Counted from the first letter of the stretch, positions 7,999 to 18,636 are shown. The stretch: DNA of 64,000 nt from Variovorax terrae (GCF_022809125.1 NZ_JALGBI010000002.1:691685-755684); one strand, 5' to 3'. Notes: generated from the letters alone by a model not told the origin. Program-made: numbers and translations.

Positions 7999-9270
7999 AT
8001 GCATCCTAAAGCCCTGCTCGACGCCTGTGCCGAACTCGTCAAGCTCACCCTTCCTTTCGAGCACCCGGCCGATGCCGTGGTGTCGCGCTACTTCCGTGAA
8101 CACCGGGCCCTGGGCCCGCGCGAACGCGCCACGCTGGCCGAAACCGTCTACACCGTGCTGCGCAAGAAGCTGCTGTTCGAGCATTTCGCGCCCTCGGGCA
8201 GCGGCCCCCGCGAGCGCCGCCTGGCCATCCTCGGCTTTCACGGCCCGCGCGATTTTCTCAAGAGCGCCCTGAGCGACCAGGAAAGAAACTGGCTCGACCA
8301 GTGCGATGCCGTCGTGACGGCCGACCTGCTGGAGCGGCACCGCCACAACCTGCCCGAATGGCTGGTCCAGCCGCTGAAGGAGCAGCTGGGCGCCGAGTTC
8401 TGGCCCCTGGTGGACAGCCTGAACCAGGGCGCCGCGCTCGACCTGCGCGTCAATGCCCTGACGGAGAAACGAGCGGACGTCCAGAAGGAGCTGGTCCGTG
8501 CCGCCATCAAATCGGTGGCAACCCCGTACTCGCCCTGGGGCCTGCGGCTGGAAGGCAAACCGGCGCTGACCAAGCTCGACGCCTTCGTGCGCGGCGCCAT
8601 CGAGGTGCAGGACGAGGGCTCGCAGCTGCTGGCCCTGCTGCTGGAGGCCAAGCGCGGCGAGATGGTGGTGGATTTCTGTGCCGGCGCCGGCGGCAAGACG
8701 CTGGCCATCGGCGCGGCCATGCGCAACACCGGGCGCCTCTATGCCTTCGACACCTCGGCCCACCGGCTCGACGCGCTCAAGCCGCGGCTGGCGCGCAGCG
8801 GGTTGTCCAACGTCCATCCGGCGGCGATCGCGCATGAGCGCGACGAGCGCATCAAGCGGCTGGCCGGCAAGATCGACCGCGTGCTGGTCGATGCGCCCTG
8901 TTCGGGCCTCGGCACGCTGCGTCGCAACCCGGACCTGAAATGGCGCCAGTCGCCCCAGTCGGTGCAGGAACTCACGCTCAAGCAGGCCGCCATCCTGCAA
9001 AGCGCGGCACGCCTGCTCAAGCCCGGCGGACGTCTCGTGTACGCCACCTGCAGCGTGCTGCCGCAGGAGAACGAAGCCATCGCCCAGGCCTTCACCGAAG
9101 CGCATAGAGAGTTCAGCCCACTTCCGGTGGGCGAAATCCTGTCCAATCTGAAAGTGGAGGGCGCCGCCGGCCTGTGCGCTGGCCCGCAAACGGGCGCCGA
9201 GTACCTCCGGCTCTGGCCGCACCGCCACGGCACCGACGGTTTTTTCGCCGCAGCCTGGGTGAAAACGTAG
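7999..9270 (+). CDS. RsmB/NOP2-type RNA m5C methyltransferase
   Basis: SAM-dependent RNA cytosine-5 methyltransferase of 423 residues, probably acting on 16S rRNA (RsmB type). The N-terminal helical part resembles a NusB-like domain. The catalytic domain has VVDFCAGAGGKTLAIGA (SAM site), DAPCSGLGTLRRNPD with the release Cys, and VYATCSVLPQENE with the nucleophile Cys, followed by the C-terminal GFFAA block. Start at ATG 7999 (MHPKALLDACAELV). Divergent from the DUF1653 gene with 49 bases between. Exact target base is inferred from the family only. Confidence 0.88.
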   Translation: MHPKALLDACAELVKLTLPFEHPADAVVSRYFREHRALGPRERATLAETVYTVLRKKLLFEHFAPSGSGPRERRLAILGFHGPRDFLKSALSDQERNWLDQCDAVVTADLLERHRHNLPEWLVQPLKEQLGAEFWPLVDSLNQGAALDLRVNALTEKRADVQKELVRAAIKSVATPYSPWGLRLEGKPALTKLDAFVRGAIEVQDEGSQLLALLLEAKRGEMVVDFCAGAGGKTLAIGAAMRNTGRLYAFDTSAHRLDALKPRLARSGLSNVHPAAIAHERDERIKRLAGKIDRVLVDAPCSGLGTLRRNPDLKWRQSPQSVQELTLKQAAILQSAARLLKPGGRLVYATCSVLPQENEAIAQAFTEAHREFSPLPVGEILSNLKVEGAAGLCAGPQTGAEYLRLWPHRHGTDGFFAAAWVKT

Positions 9271-9425
9271 AAAAAAGAACTACCAATCCAGCAGGAATTG
9301 TGGGAGAAGCCCCCATTCGAGGGCCCCGCAACCTAAAATGCTTGCAAACCATTCGGGCCGGTCCCATCTACGACGGGCGGAATGCCGAATGGCGCTATGA
9401 CCGATAACGAGAGACTGATTGACCT

Positions 9426-10640
9426 ATGTTGTTACCTGACTGGGCCGTGCTGAACGCGGCCATCGATTGGCTCGGACACGGGCTGTGGAACATCGCCTGG
9501 TGGCAGATCGTTCTGTACACGCTCGTCACCACGCACGTCACCATTGCCGCCGTGACGATCTTCCTGCACCGCACGCAGGCCCACCGTGCCATGGACCTAG
9601 GGCCCATCCCCTCGCATTTCTTCCGCTTCTGGCTGTGGCTCGGCACCGGCATGGTGACCAAGGAATGGGTGGCCATCCACCGCAAGCACCACGCCAAGTG
9701 CGAAACCGAGGAAGACCCGCACAGCCCGCAGACCCGCGGCATCGACACCGTGCTGTGGCGCGGCTCCGAGCTGTACCGCGCCGAGGCCAAGAACCAGGAC
9801 ACCCTGGCCAAGTTCGGCCACGGCACGCCCGACGACTGGATGGAGCGCAACGTCTACACGCGCTACGGCTGGCAGGGCGTGGGCCTGACGCTGATCCTGG
9901 ACCTGGCGCTGTTCGGCGCCGTCGGCGCGGCCGTGTGGGCCGTGCAGATGCTCTGGATCCCGATCACCGCCGCCGGCATCATCAACGGCATCGGCCACTA
10001 CTGGGGCTATCGCAACTTCGAGGCACCCGACGCCAGCACCAACATCTCGCCCTGGGGCGTGATCATCGGTGGCGAGGAACTGCACAACAACCACCACACC
10101 TACCCGACCTCGGCCAAGTTCTCGGTCAAGAAGTACGAGTTCGACATCGGCTGGGTCTACATCAGCCTGATGCAGAAGATCGGCTGGGCCAAGGTCAAGA
10201 AGGTACCGCCCAAGATGCGGCTCGGCGCCATCAAGCCGGTGGCCGACGAGAAGACGCTCGAGGCGCTGATCGCCAATCGCTACGAAGTCATGGCCGGCTA
10301 CGCGCGCGGCGTGCGCCAGACCTGCAAGCAGGAGCTCGAACTGCTCAAGGCCAAGCAGGGCGACCTGTCGGCGCTCCAGTCCGCCAAGCGCTGGATGCAC
10401 CGCGACGACGACAAGGTGCCGGCCATGGCGCGCCCGCAACTGGCGCAGGCCCGTGCTGCCCATCCGGTGCTCGACAAGATGGTGACCATGCGCGAAGAGC
10501 TGCGCCAGATGTGGCTCAACACCTCGCACTCGCGCGAGCAACTCGCTGCCGACCTGCAGGCCTGGTGCCACCGCGCCGAGGAAAGCGGCATCGCCCAGCT
10601 CCAGCAGTTTTCACGGAAGCTGCGCGCCGCCCACTCGTAA
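9426..10640 (+). CDS. acyl-CoA/acyl-lipid delta-9-type fatty acid desaturase
   Basis: Integral membrane di-iron desaturase that should introduce a double bond into saturated acyl chains. The three histidine boxes are present: HRTQAH (48-53), HRKHH (85-89) and HNNHH (about 219-223), with the typical ELHNNHHTYPTSAKFS context. Membrane segments lie around residues 20-50, 65-80 and 150-190. The C-terminal ~130 residues are a soluble helical extension rich in Arg and Gln that is longer than in the short bacterial desaturases but usual in betaproteobacterial ones. A terminator follows. Probably single-gene transcript. Confidence 0.92.
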   Translation: MLLPDWAVLNAAIDWLGHGLWNIAWWQIVLYTLVTTHVTIAAVTIFLHRTQAHRAMDLGPIPSHFFRFWLWLGTGMVTKEWVAIHRKHHAKCETEEDPHSPQTRGIDTVLWRGSELYRAEAKNQDTLAKFGHGTPDDWMERNVYTRYGWQGVGLTLILDLALFGAVGAAVWAVQMLWIPITAAGIINGIGHYWGYRNFEAPDASTNISPWGVIIGGEELHNNHHTYPTSAKFSVKKYEFDIGWVYISLMQKIGWAKVKKVPPKMRLGAIKPVADEKTLEALIANRYEVMAGYARGVRQTCKQELELLKAKQGDLSALQSAKRWMHRDDDKVPAMARPQLAQARAAHPVLDKMVTMREELRQMWLNTSHSREQLAADLQAWCHRAEESGIAQLQQFSRKLRAAHS

Positions 10641-10667
10641 CAGTCCGGCGGCGGCGTCCAGCGACGC

Positions 10668-10991
10668 CTAGTACGCGCCCAACAGCCTGCGTCCCCAAAG
10701 GAGCAGGCTGTTTTTACGTGCGGCGGGCTGTGCGCTTGGCGCAGAGGCCTGCGGCGTGCCAGTCACCCGGCAGCGCGAGGGCTGCGCGGCTTCGAGCGTC
10801 AGCAGGACGGCCTGCTCGGTGCGCCAGCCCTGGCCTGGCAAGAGGTGGTGCGGTCCCGCCCAGGGGCTGTCGCCCGGCAGGCTGGGCGTAGTGGTCAGCC
10901 GCAAGGCGCCCGCGGCACAAAAGACTTCGGCGCCTGCCGGCAGGGCCAGCGCGATGTCCTGGCCCGTGTGCAGCCGGTATTCATGCGCCAT
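10668..10991 (-). CDS. DUF2917 family protein
   Basis: Small protein of 107 residues, MAHEYRLHTGQDIALALP at the start (ATG at 10989-10991). The pattern of a short beta-rich domain with EVFCAAGALRLTT and PLRLPAGQ-like DHHLLPGQGW fits DUF2917, whose role is unknown. Its start codon overlaps the end of the Rid-family gene upstream (stop at 10981), so the two are translationally coupled. The C-terminus lies over the desaturase terminator. Confidence in the family name is moderate. Confidence 0.65.
   Translation of the reverse strand: MAHEYRLHTGQDIALALPAGAEVFCAAGALRLTTTPSLPGDSPWAGPHHLLPGQGWRTEQAVLLTLEAAQPSRCRVTGTPQASAPSAQPAARKNSLLLWGRRLLGAY
10681..10715 (+). terminator. terminator after the desaturase gene
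   Basis: AACAGCCTGC (10681-10690) pairs with GCAGGCTGTT (10703-10712), followed by T residues. It also codes for the C-terminus of the convergent DUF2917 gene, so the two genes share it. Confidence 0.8.
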
Positions 10992-11478
10992 CGCCGGCTC
11001 CCGCGGTGGCGCTGGCCACCAGGTCGATTTCCACCGCGGCGTTTTTCGGCAGCTGGTAGACGCCGACCGAGGTTCGCGTGTGGCTGCCCGCCGGCCCCAG
11101 CACCGCGTACAGGACGTCCGACGCGGCATCGGCCACCTCGCTTTGAGCGACAAAGTCTGGCGCAGACTGGACGTACACACCCACACGCAGGATGCGCTCG
11201 ATCCGGTCCAGGCTGCCGAGCGACTGGCGCAGCAGCGCCAGGGCCCGCAGCACGCTGACCTGGGCGCCCCGTTGTGCCTGCTCCAGCGTGGTTTCGGCGC
11301 CCACGCGGCCGGTGGCGATGACGGTGTCGCCCACCCGCGGCAACTGGCCGCTGACGTAGACCGTGCGCTCATGCGCCACCACCGAGACGTAGCGGCCGCC
11401 GATCCGGATCTCGCCCTCGAAGCTGTAGCCCAGTTCTGCGGCAATGCGGTTGAACTGTTCCTGACGTGAAGATTGCAT
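10981..11478 (-). CDS. Rid (YjgF/YER057c/UK114) family enamine/imine deaminase
   Basis: Trimeric cytoplasmic protein of the Rid family, 165 residues. Rid proteins hydrolyse reactive enamine or imine intermediates made by PLP enzymes. The family pattern is visible: TVYVSGQLPRVGDTVIATG, then LSLDRIERILRVGVYVQSAPDF and RTSVGVYQLPKNAAVEIDLVA; the usual catalytic Arg of RidA is seen at the start of RTSVG. It starts at MQSSRQEQFNR (11478). It is divergent from a PLP-binding MocR regulator, which fits control by an amino acid or PLP signal, and coupled to the DUF2917 gene. Confidence 0.85.
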   Translation of the reverse strand: MQSSRQEQFNRIAAELGYSFEGEIRIGGRYVSVVAHERTVYVSGQLPRVGDTVIATGRVGAETTLEQAQRGAQVSVLRALALLRQSLGSLDRIERILRVGVYVQSAPDFVAQSEVADAASDVLYAVLGPAGSHTRTSVGVYQLPKNAAVEIDLVASATAGAGDGA

Positions 11479-11618
11479 GGCAGTGCGCTCCTGAAAAGGT
11501 TGATTCCCAGCCTCCAAGATACGCGCAGGTCGCCTGGGCGGACAGGCACAACACAGGGCCATTCCTCGCGCAGCAGGCAGGAAAAATGGCGTCTGTTATG
11601 GTTGTTTTTTGACCGTCG

Positions 11619-11636
11619 TGTATCTGTTTCGATACA
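11619..11636. promoter_or_regulatory. candidate operator between Rid and MocR genes
   Basis: TGTATC-tgtttc-GATACA is a perfect 6+6 inverted repeat with a 6-base spacer, 15 bases before the MocR start codon in the 173-base divergent spacer. An autoregulatory site for the MocR protein is a natural reading, but nothing beyond position and symmetry supports it. Confidence 0.45.
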
Positions 11637-11651
11637 GAAAAGGCGTTCATC

Positions 11652-13157
11652 ATGGCCACGCGAATACAGATGCGCTCTCCATTGCCCATGCCGCACACGC
11701 CCGAAGCCCCGATCTACCAGCAGTTGGCCGCCCACTACCGCGAGGCCATTGAAAAGAATGCGCTCCGCCTGGGCATGCGCATGCCCTCGGTGCGCGAGCT
11801 GATGCGCCGGCATGCCGTGAGCCTGTCCACGGCGCTGCAGACCTTGCGCGTGCTGGAGGAACGCGGCTGGCTTGAAGCCCGCCCGCGCGTCGGCTACTTC
11901 GTGCGCAACGCAGGGACTCCGGCGCTCGAGGAGATGTCCGATCCCGACCTGCGGGAGCCATTTCAGGCCGGCGACGGCCACGCCGGCGCGCGCTTCACCG
12001 GGATCAATGAACGGATCTCGCTGCTGGTGGAAAGCGGCCGGCGCGCCGACATCCGGGTGGACCTGGGCGGCGCCACCCCCGGCGAGGAACTGTTCGACAC
12101 CCGGTGGATGAACCGGAGCGCCGCGGCGCTGCTGCGGGAGCAGCCCGGCATCCTGGCCGTGGGCCGCTCCACCGCGGGCACCCACCCCGAGTTCCAGGCG
12201 GCCATGGCGCACCGCGCCCTGAAGGCGGGGATGCGGCTGGCACCGCAGGATGTGATGGCCACCTCGGGCAACACCGAGGCGGTGCACCTCGCCCTGGCGG
12301 CCGTGGCGCAGCCGGGCGACGTGGTGGCGGTCGAGTCGCCCACCTACTATGGCCTGCTGCAGGGGATCGAGTCGCTGGGCCTGAAGACGCTGGAGATTCC
12401 CTGCAGCCAGCACACCGGGATTTCGCTGGAGGCGCTGGACCTGGCCGTGCGCACCGAGCCCCGCCTGCGGGCCGTGGTCGTGGTGCCGGACCTGCAGATG
12501 CCCCTGGGCACCCTGATGCCCGACGGCCACAAGGCGGCGCTGGTCAAGTTCTGCGCCCAGCACGGCCTGGCGCTGGTGGAGGACGACTCCTACCGCCTGT
12601 TGGTCGAGGCGGCCGAACCGCCGCGGCCGATCAAGGCCTGGGATGTTTCAGGGCATGTGATCTACTGCGAATCGCTCAACAAAACCCTGGCTCCAGGCCT
12701 GCGCCAGGGCTGGATGACAGGCGGGCGATGGCATGAGCGGGTGCAGATGCTCAAGTTCGCGCAAAGCCGCAACACGAACACCCTGGGCCAGCTGCTGGCC
12801 GCGCGCTGGACCGCGGCGCCGGCCTTCGAGCGGCATCTGCTGCGGCTGCGGCCCCGCCTGCGCAGCCAGCGCGAACGCATGGCCCAGGCGATCGCGCGCT
12901 ACTTTCCCGCCGGCACGCGGCTGCGCCTGCCGCCGGGCGGGCTGAGCCTGTGGATCCAGTTGCCCGACGGCGTGTCATCGTCGTCGCTGTTCGAGCAGGC
13001 GCTGCGCCAGGGCATCCGCATCGCCCCCGGCGCGATGTTCTCCAACACGGCGCGCTATGACGGCTTCCTGCGCCTGAGCTGCGCGCTGGCCTTCACGGAC
13101 GGCGTCGACGGGGCCCTGCGCACGCTCGGCCAGCTCGCGGGAGCCGGGCGCGCATGA
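11652..13157 (+). CDS. MocR-type regulator (GntR helix-turn-helix fused to aminotransferase)
   Basis: Transcription regulator of 501 residues. The N-terminal winged helix is GntR type (IYQQLAAHYREAIEKN, RMPSVRELMRRHAVSLSTALQTLRVLEERGWLEARPRVGYFV). The rest is a fold-type I aminotransferase-like domain: TSGNTEAVHLALAA, ESPTYYGLLQGIESLG, EDDSYRLL and a PLP-binding Lys in CESLNKTLAPGLRQGW. MocR proteins sense PLP, amino acids or related amines. Target genes are most likely itself and the divergent Rid/DUF2917 pair. Confidence 0.92.
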   Translation: MATRIQMRSPLPMPHTPEAPIYQQLAAHYREAIEKNALRLGMRMPSVRELMRRHAVSLSTALQTLRVLEERGWLEARPRVGYFVRNAGTPALEEMSDPDLREPFQAGDGHAGARFTGINERISLLVESGRRADIRVDLGGATPGEELFDTRWMNRSAAALLREQPGILAVGRSTAGTHPEFQAAMAHRALKAGMRLAPQDVMATSGNTEAVHLALAAVAQPGDVVAVESPTYYGLLQGIESLGLKTLEIPCSQHTGISLEALDLAVRTEPRLRAVVVVPDLQMPLGTLMPDGHKAALVKFCAQHGLALVEDDSYRLLVEAAEPPRPIKAWDVSGHVIYCESLNKTLAPGLRQGWMTGGRWHERVQMLKFAQSRNTNTLGQLLAARWTAAPAFERHLLRLRPRLRSQRERMAQAIARYFPAGTRLRLPPGGLSLWIQLPDGVSSSSLFEQALRQGIRIAPGAMFSNTARYDGFLRLSCALAFTDGVDGALRTLGQLAGAGRA

Positions 13158-13185
13158 AAAAAGCCGCTCGGTGAGCGGCTTTTTT
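13157..13185. terminator. bidirectional terminator between MocR and rpmG
   Basis: AAAAAAGCCGCTC, loop GGT, GAGCGGCTTTTTT: a 13 bp stem with A and T tracts on both sides. It serves the MocR gene on the plus strand and rpmB-rpmG on the minus strand. Confidence 0.9.
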
Positions 13186-13203
13186 CGAAGGAATGGCGCC
13201 GAA

Positions 13204-13371
13204 TCACTTCAGCTTGATTTCCTTGTATTCCACATGCTTGCGAGCCTTGGGATCGAACTTCATGATCGCCATCTTCTCGGGCATGGTTTTCTTGTTCTTG
13301 TCGGTCGTGTAGAAGTGACCGGTGCCGGCCGTGGATTCCAGCTTGATTTTTTCGCGTCCGCCTTTTGCCAT
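13204..13371 (-). CDS. rpmG: 50S ribosomal protein bL33
   Basis: 55-residue ribosomal protein, [20 protein letters not shown] at the start and [13 protein letters not shown] at the end, which matches betaproteobacterial bL33. It is too short to appear in a scan for ORFs of 60 residues or more. The usual zinc Cys pairs are absent, so it is the zinc-free (C-minus) type. It lies 11 bases after rpmB in the standard rpmB-rpmG operon. Confidence 0.95.
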   Translation of the reverse strand: MAKGGREKIKLESTAGTGHFYTTDKNKKTMPEKMAIMKFDPKARKHVEYKEIKLK

Positions 13372-13382
13372 GATCGTTCTCC

Positions 13383-13616
13383 TTAGGCTTGGCCACGTGC
13401 ACGCAGGTCTGCGAGCACGGAATCGATGCCGTTCTTGTCGATCAGGCGCAGGGCGGCGCTGGAGACGCGCAGGCGCACCCAGCGGTTCTCGCTCTCGACC
13501 CAGAAGCGGCGATATTGCAGGTTCGGCAGGAACCGGCGCTTGGTTTTGTTGTTGGCGTGGGACACATTGTTGCCCACCATCGGGCCCTTGCCCGTGACTT
13601 CACATACGCGTGCCAT
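13383..13616 (-). CDS. rpmB: 50S ribosomal protein bL28
   Basis: 77-residue ribosomal protein: [38 protein letters not shown] and [17 protein letters not shown]. Full length and typical. First gene of rpmB-rpmG; the likely -10 element lies at 13753-13758, about 140 bases upstream, so the leader is long. Confidence 0.96.
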   Translation of the reverse strand: MARVCEVTGKGPMVGNNVSHANNKTKRRFLPNLQYRRFWVESENRWVRLRVSSAALRLIDKNGIDSVLADLRARGQA

Positions 13617-13752
13617 GAGGACACTCCGATATTTTCAACAGCCGTCACTCACGTGAGGGCCTCACCTCGCCAGAAGAAAGGGTGGCGGTAACCCTGTATT
13701 TGCTGCCGGAAAGCCGGCACAACGGCACCAGCTGGATTCAGCAAAGCCCTAC

Positions 13753-13758
13753 ATTATA
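13753..13758 (-). promoter_or_regulatory. likely -10 element for rpmB-rpmG
   Basis: On the minus strand the sequence reads TATAAT, a perfect sigma-70 -10 hexamer in very GC-rich surroundings (CGCGCTATAATGTAGGG). I find no good -35 at the normal spacing, so this is a weak-evidence call. Confidence 0.45.
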
Positions 13759-13824
13759 GCGCGGTCCGGATTTCCGCCCGGTATCCGCCAAAATGCGCGC
13801 GCTCAGGCCTGGGGCCGAGTTTTC

Positions 13825-14859
<1,035 letters not shown>

Positions 14860-14930
14860 TCAGGTTTGGATTTTCAATCCGTGCGATTGTAAGAACCCAT
14901 CATGCAGCGTGGTATGAGGAGGAGATAAAG

Positions 14931-15605
14931 ATGTCGATGTTGTCCAATCTGGAACTGATCCGTCGAGTGCCTCTGTTCGCGATGCTGACGGCGGTCCAGG
15001 CCGAGGCCGTGGCCGACGCCGTCGTCAAGCGGCGCCTCAAGCGCGGCGAACTGATCGTCGAGCAGGGCAAGAAATCCAATGCGCTGTTCATCCTCCTGAC
15101 GGGCCGTGCGCGCGTGGTGACGGCAGACAACCGCGGCCGCGAAGTGATCCTGGCCACCATGCAGCCGGGCGACTACATCGGCGAAATGAGCCTGATCGAC
15201 AACGAGCCGCACTCGGCCACCGTGCGTGCCGAAATCCAGACCGACGTGCTGGTGCTCGGGCGGACCGAGTTTGCGCGCTGCCTGCCTGAAAACAGCTCGA
15301 TGGCCTACGCCATCATGAAGGGGCTGGTGCAGCGCCTGCGCCATGCCGACCGGAAGATCGAATCCCTGGCGCTGATGGACGTGTACGGCCGGGTGGCCCA
15401 TGTGCTGCTGGAGTTCGCCCAGCCCGACCGCGAAGGCCAGATGCTGATCCGGGACAAGATTTCGCGCCAGGACATTGCCAAGATGGTGGGCGCTTCCCGC
15501 GAAATGGTTAGCCGCGTCATGAAGGACCTCGAGGAGCGGGGCTTCGTCGAAACCCAGGACAACGGCTCGATGCTGGTCAAGGAACGGCTTTCCACACTGG
15601 CCTGA
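14931..15605 (+). CDS. Crp/Fnr family transcription regulator
   Basis: 224-residue regulator. The N-terminal half is a cyclic-nucleotide-binding-type jelly roll (RGELIVEQGKKSNALFILLTGRARVV, GDYIGEMSLIDNEPHSATVRA). The C-terminal half is a Crp winged helix (ISRQDIAKMVGASREMVSRVMKDLEERGFV). The FNR-type iron-sulfur Cys residues are missing from the N-terminus, so an O2 sensor of that kind is unlikely. Start at ATG 14931 because it follows a strong Shine-Dalgarno (GAGGAG) 7 bases upstream. Upstream of ftsK; ligand and targets unknown. Confidence 0.88.
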   Translation: MSMLSNLELIRRVPLFAMLTAVQAEAVADAVVKRRLKRGELIVEQGKKSNALFILLTGRARVVTADNRGREVILATMQPGDYIGEMSLIDNEPHSATVRAEIQTDVLVLGRTEFARCLPENSSMAYAIMKGLVQRLRHADRKIESLALMDVYGRVAHVLLEFAQPDREGQMLIRDKISRQDIAKMVGASREMVSRVMKDLEERGFVETQDNGSMLVKERLSTLA

Positions 15606-15641
15606 CCGCCTCGGCGCCTGGGGTAAGCTCATGCCTTGCCC

Positions 15642-17975
15642 ATGACTTACTCTCTCAATACCCTGAATTCATCCTCTGGCGCAGCCAGCCCTTCCCGATC
15701 GGGCGTGGGGCGCTTTGCCCATGAAATCGGCCTGATCGCGGGGGGCGTGGCGCTGGTGTTCTGGCTGATGGCGCTGCTCAGCCATTCCCTTCAGGACGCC
15801 GCCTGGTCCACGTCGGGCATCGGCGGGCCGGTCCGCAACTGGGGCGGCCGCCTGGGGGCCTGGCTATCGGACGTGAGCTATTTCCTGCTGGGTTTTTCCG
15901 TGTGGTGGTGCTTTGCGGCCGGCGTGCGCGCCTGGCTGGCCACCCTGGCGCGCTGGATGCGCGGCGGCCAGGCAGTGCAGGAGCCCGATGCGGGCCGTTT
16001 TTCCGCGAGCCGCACTGCTTTCTGGCTTGGCCTGGCCGTGCTGCTTTGCGCCAGCACCGCGCTCGAATGGTCGCGCATGTACCGCTTCGAGACGCGCCTG
16101 CCCGACCACGCGGGCGGCGTGCTGGGGTATCTCACCGGGCCGGCCAGCGTCAAATGGCTGGGCTTCACGGGCGCCGGGCTGGTGTGTATTGCGCTGGGCG
16201 TGATCGGTGCCGCGCTGGTGTTCCGTTTTTCCTGGAGCCACGTGGCCGAGCGCGTGGGAGCGTGGGTTGATTCGTTCGTCGAGTCGCGGCGCGAGAAGCG
16301 AGAGATCGCCGAAGACCTGGCCGTGGGCAAGCGCGCCGCGCGCGAGCGCGAGGAAGTGGTGCATGAAGAACGCATCGAGATCGAGGAGCACCATCCCACC
16401 CCGGTGCTGATCGAGCCGGTGCTGGTGGACCTGCCCAAGAGCGAGCGCGTGGCCAAGGAGCGCCAGAAGCCGCTGTTCACCGAACTGCCCGACAGCAAGC
16501 TGCCGCAGGTCGACCTGCTGGACGGTGCGCAGACGCGCCAGGAAACCGTGTCGCCCGAGACGCTGGAGATGACCTCGCGGCTGATCGAGAAGAAGCTCAA
16601 GGACTTCGGCGTCGAGGTGCGCGTGGTGCTGGCCTCGCCGGGGCCGGTGATCACGCGCTACGAGATCGAGCCGGCCACGGGGGTCAAGGGCTCGCAGGTC
16701 GTCAACCTCGCCAAGGATCTGGCGCGCAGCCTGAGCCTGGTGTCGATCCGCGTGATCGAGACCATTCCCGGCAAGAACTACATGGCGCTGGAGCTGCCCA
16801 ACGCCAAGCGGCAGTCGATCCGCCTCTCCGAAATTCTCGGTTCGCAGGCCTACAACGAAGCCAAGTCGATGCTCACCATGGGGCTGGGCAAGGACATCGT
16901 GGGCAATGCCGTGGTGGCCGACCTCGCCAAGATGCCCCACGTGCTGGTGGCCGGCACCACGGGGTCGGGCAAATCGGTGGGGATCAACGCGATGATCCTG
17001 TCGCTGCTCTACAAGGCCGAGGCGCGCGACGTGCGCCTGCTGATGATCGACCCGAAGATGCTCGAAATGTCGGTCTACGAGGGCATCCCGCACCTGCTGG
17101 CGCCGGTGGTGACCGACATGCGCCAGGCCGCCCACGGCCTCAACTGGTGCGTGGCCGAGATGGAGCGCCGCTACAAGCTGATGAGCAAGCTGGGCGTGCG
17201 CAACCTGGCTGGCTACAACCACAAGATCGACGAAGCCAAGGCCAAGGAACAGTTCATCTACAACCCGTTCTCGCTCACGCCGGACTCGCCCGAGCCGCTG
17301 GAGCGCCTGCCGCACATCGTGGTGGTGATCGATGAACTGGCCGACCTGATGATGGTGGTCGGCAAGAAGATCGAGGAACTGATCGCCCGCCTGGCGCAGA
17401 AGGCGCGTGCCGCCGGCATCCACCTGATCCTGGCCACGCAGCGTCCCAGCGTGGACGTGATCACGGGCTTGATCAAGGCCAACATCCCGACCCGCATCGC
17501 GTTCCAGGTGTCGAGCAAGATCGACAGCCGCACCATCCTCGACCAGATGGGGGCCGAGGCGCTGCTGGGCATGGGCGACATGCTCTACATGCCCAGCGGC
17601 ACCGGCCTGCCGATCCGCGTGCACGGCGCCTTCGTGAGCGACGAGGAAGTCCATCGCGTGGTGCACTACCTCAAGGAGCAGGGCGGCGAACCCAACTACA
17701 TCGAGGGCGTGCTCGAAGGCGGCACGGTCGATGGCGAGGGCGACCTGCTCGGGGACGGCGGCGGTGAAGGCGGCGAGAAGGACCCGATGTACGACCAGGC
17801 GGTGGAAGTGGTGCTGAAGAACCGCAAGGCCAGCATCTCGCTGGTGCAGCGGCACCTGAAGATCGGTTACAACCGCGCCGCGCGCCTGGTGGAGGATATG
17901 GAGAAGGCCGGGCTGGTCAGCGCCATGAGCGGCAGCGGCCAGCGCGAGATCCTGACCCCTGCGCGGGCAGAATGA
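15642..17975 (+). CDS. ftsK: DNA translocase FtsK
   Basis: Divisome-bound hexameric translocase that moves chromosome ends and activates XerCD at dif; 777 residues from the ATG at 15642. Four predicted membrane segments lie in the first ~200 residues, then a short charged linker (EKREIAEDL... to ~300). The motor has Walker A GTTGSGKS, Walker [13 protein letters not shown] and [20 protein letters not shown]. The C-terminal gamma winged helix, which reads KOPS sites, is [22 protein letters not shown]... The linker is short compared with E. coli FtsK, as is usual outside the enterics. Next gene is lolA, 22 bases on. Confidence 0.96.
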   Translation: MTYSLNTLNSSSGAASPSRSGVGRFAHEIGLIAGGVALVFWLMALLSHSLQDAAWSTSGIGGPVRNWGGRLGAWLSDVSYFLLGFSVWWCFAAGVRAWLATLARWMRGGQAVQEPDAGRFSASRTAFWLGLAVLLCASTALEWSRMYRFETRLPDHAGGVLGYLTGPASVKWLGFTGAGLVCIALGVIGAALVFRFSWSHVAERVGAWVDSFVESRREKREIAEDLAVGKRAAREREEVVHEERIEIEEHHPTPVLIEPVLVDLPKSERVAKERQKPLFTELPDSKLPQVDLLDGAQTRQETVSPETLEMTSRLIEKKLKDFGVEVRVVLASPGPVITRYEIEPATGVKGSQVVNLAKDLARSLSLVSIRVIETIPGKNYMALELPNAKRQSIRLSEILGSQAYNEAKSMLTMGLGKDIVGNAVVADLAKMPHVLVAGTTGSGKSVGINAMILSLLYKAEARDVRLLMIDPKMLEMSVYEGIPHLLAPVVTDMRQAAHGLNWCVAEMERRYKLMSKLGVRNLAGYNHKIDEAKAKEQFIYNPFSLTPDSPEPLERLPHIVVVIDELADLMMVVGKKIEELIARLAQKARAAGIHLILATQRPSVDVITGLIKANIPTRIAFQVSSKIDSRTILDQMGAEALLGMGDMLYMPSGTGLPIRVHGAFVSDEEVHRVVHYLKEQGGEPNYIEGVLEGGTVDGEGDLLGDGGGEGGEKDPMYDQAVEVVLKNRKASISLVQRHLKIGYNRAARLVEDMEKAGLVSAMSGSGQREILTPARAE

Positions 17976-17997
17976 TGCGCCGCATGGAAGCCCCCTG

Positions 17998-18633
17998 ATG
18001 ATGAACAAACGATTCGCTCTGTTGTTGATAGCGCTTGGCGCCGGCAGTGCCTGGGCTGGCGGGCTGGAAAGCCTGGAGGCCTTCATGCGGACGGCCAAGT
18101 CCGGCCGCGCCGAATTCACCCAGGTGGTGACGTCGCCGCCCAAGGACGGGCAAGCCACCAAGGCCCGGACGTCCAGCGGCAGTTTCGAGTTCCTGCGGCC
18201 CAACCGTTTCAAGTTCGTCTACAGGAAGCCGTTCGAGCAGACCATCGTGGCCGATGGCCAGACGCTGTGGCTCTACGATGCCGACCTGAACCAGGTGACG
18301 CAGCGCCAGCAGTCGATGGCGCTGGGCTCCACGCCGGCGGCCCTGATCGCCGCGGCCCCCGATCTGCGCGGCCTGCAGGCCGACTTCAACCTCCAGTCCG
18401 AGCCCGACAGGGACGGCCTGCAATGGGTGCTGGCCACGCCCAAGGCCAAGGATGGGCAGTTGCAAAGCGTGCGGGTGGGCTTCAAGGTGGACGAACTGGC
18501 CGCGCTTGAAATCATGGACAGCTTCGGCCAGCGCTCGCTGATCAGCTTCAGCAAGGTGGAGGTCAATCCCGCGCTGGGTGCGGGCGCCTTCCAGTTCAAG
18601 CCGCCGGCGGGCGCCGACGTGCTGAAGCAGTAG
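17998..18633 (+). CDS. lolA: outer-membrane lipoprotein carrier protein LolA
   Basis: Periplasmic chaperone that takes lipoproteins from LolCDE to LolB. 211 residues with a signal peptide (FALLLIALGAGSAWA, cleavage after AWA). The mature part has the LolA pattern LESLEAFMRTAKSGRAEFTQVV, GSFEFLRPNRFKFVYRKPFEQTIVADGQTLWLYDADLNQV. ftsK-lolA order is conserved in Betaproteobacteria. The partner genes lolCD (about 30.0-32.0 kb) and lolB (60.9-61.4 kb) are also in this window. Confidence 0.94.
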   Translation: MMNKRFALLLIALGAGSAWAGGLESLEAFMRTAKSGRAEFTQVVTSPPKDGQATKARTSSGSFEFLRPNRFKFVYRKPFEQTIVADGQTLWLYDADLNQVTQRQQSMALGSTPAALIAAAPDLRGLQADFNLQSEPDRDGLQWVLATPKAKDGQLQSVRVGFKVDELAALEIMDSFGQRSLISFSKVEVNPALGAGAFQFKPPAGADVLKQ

Positions 18634-18636
18634 GCT

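Noticed and set aside
10668-12563. Long minus-strand frame covering the Rid and MocR genes
   Set aside because: Only the 3' end, 10668-10991, is a real gene (DUF2917-like); the remainder is antisense to the MocR gene or overlaps Rid in a different frame.
18010-18060. Further family A repeat copy in lolA (GTTGATAGCGCTTGGCG)
   Set aside because: Only the ATAGCGCTTGG part matches and this is signal-peptide coding sequence, so it may be chance.
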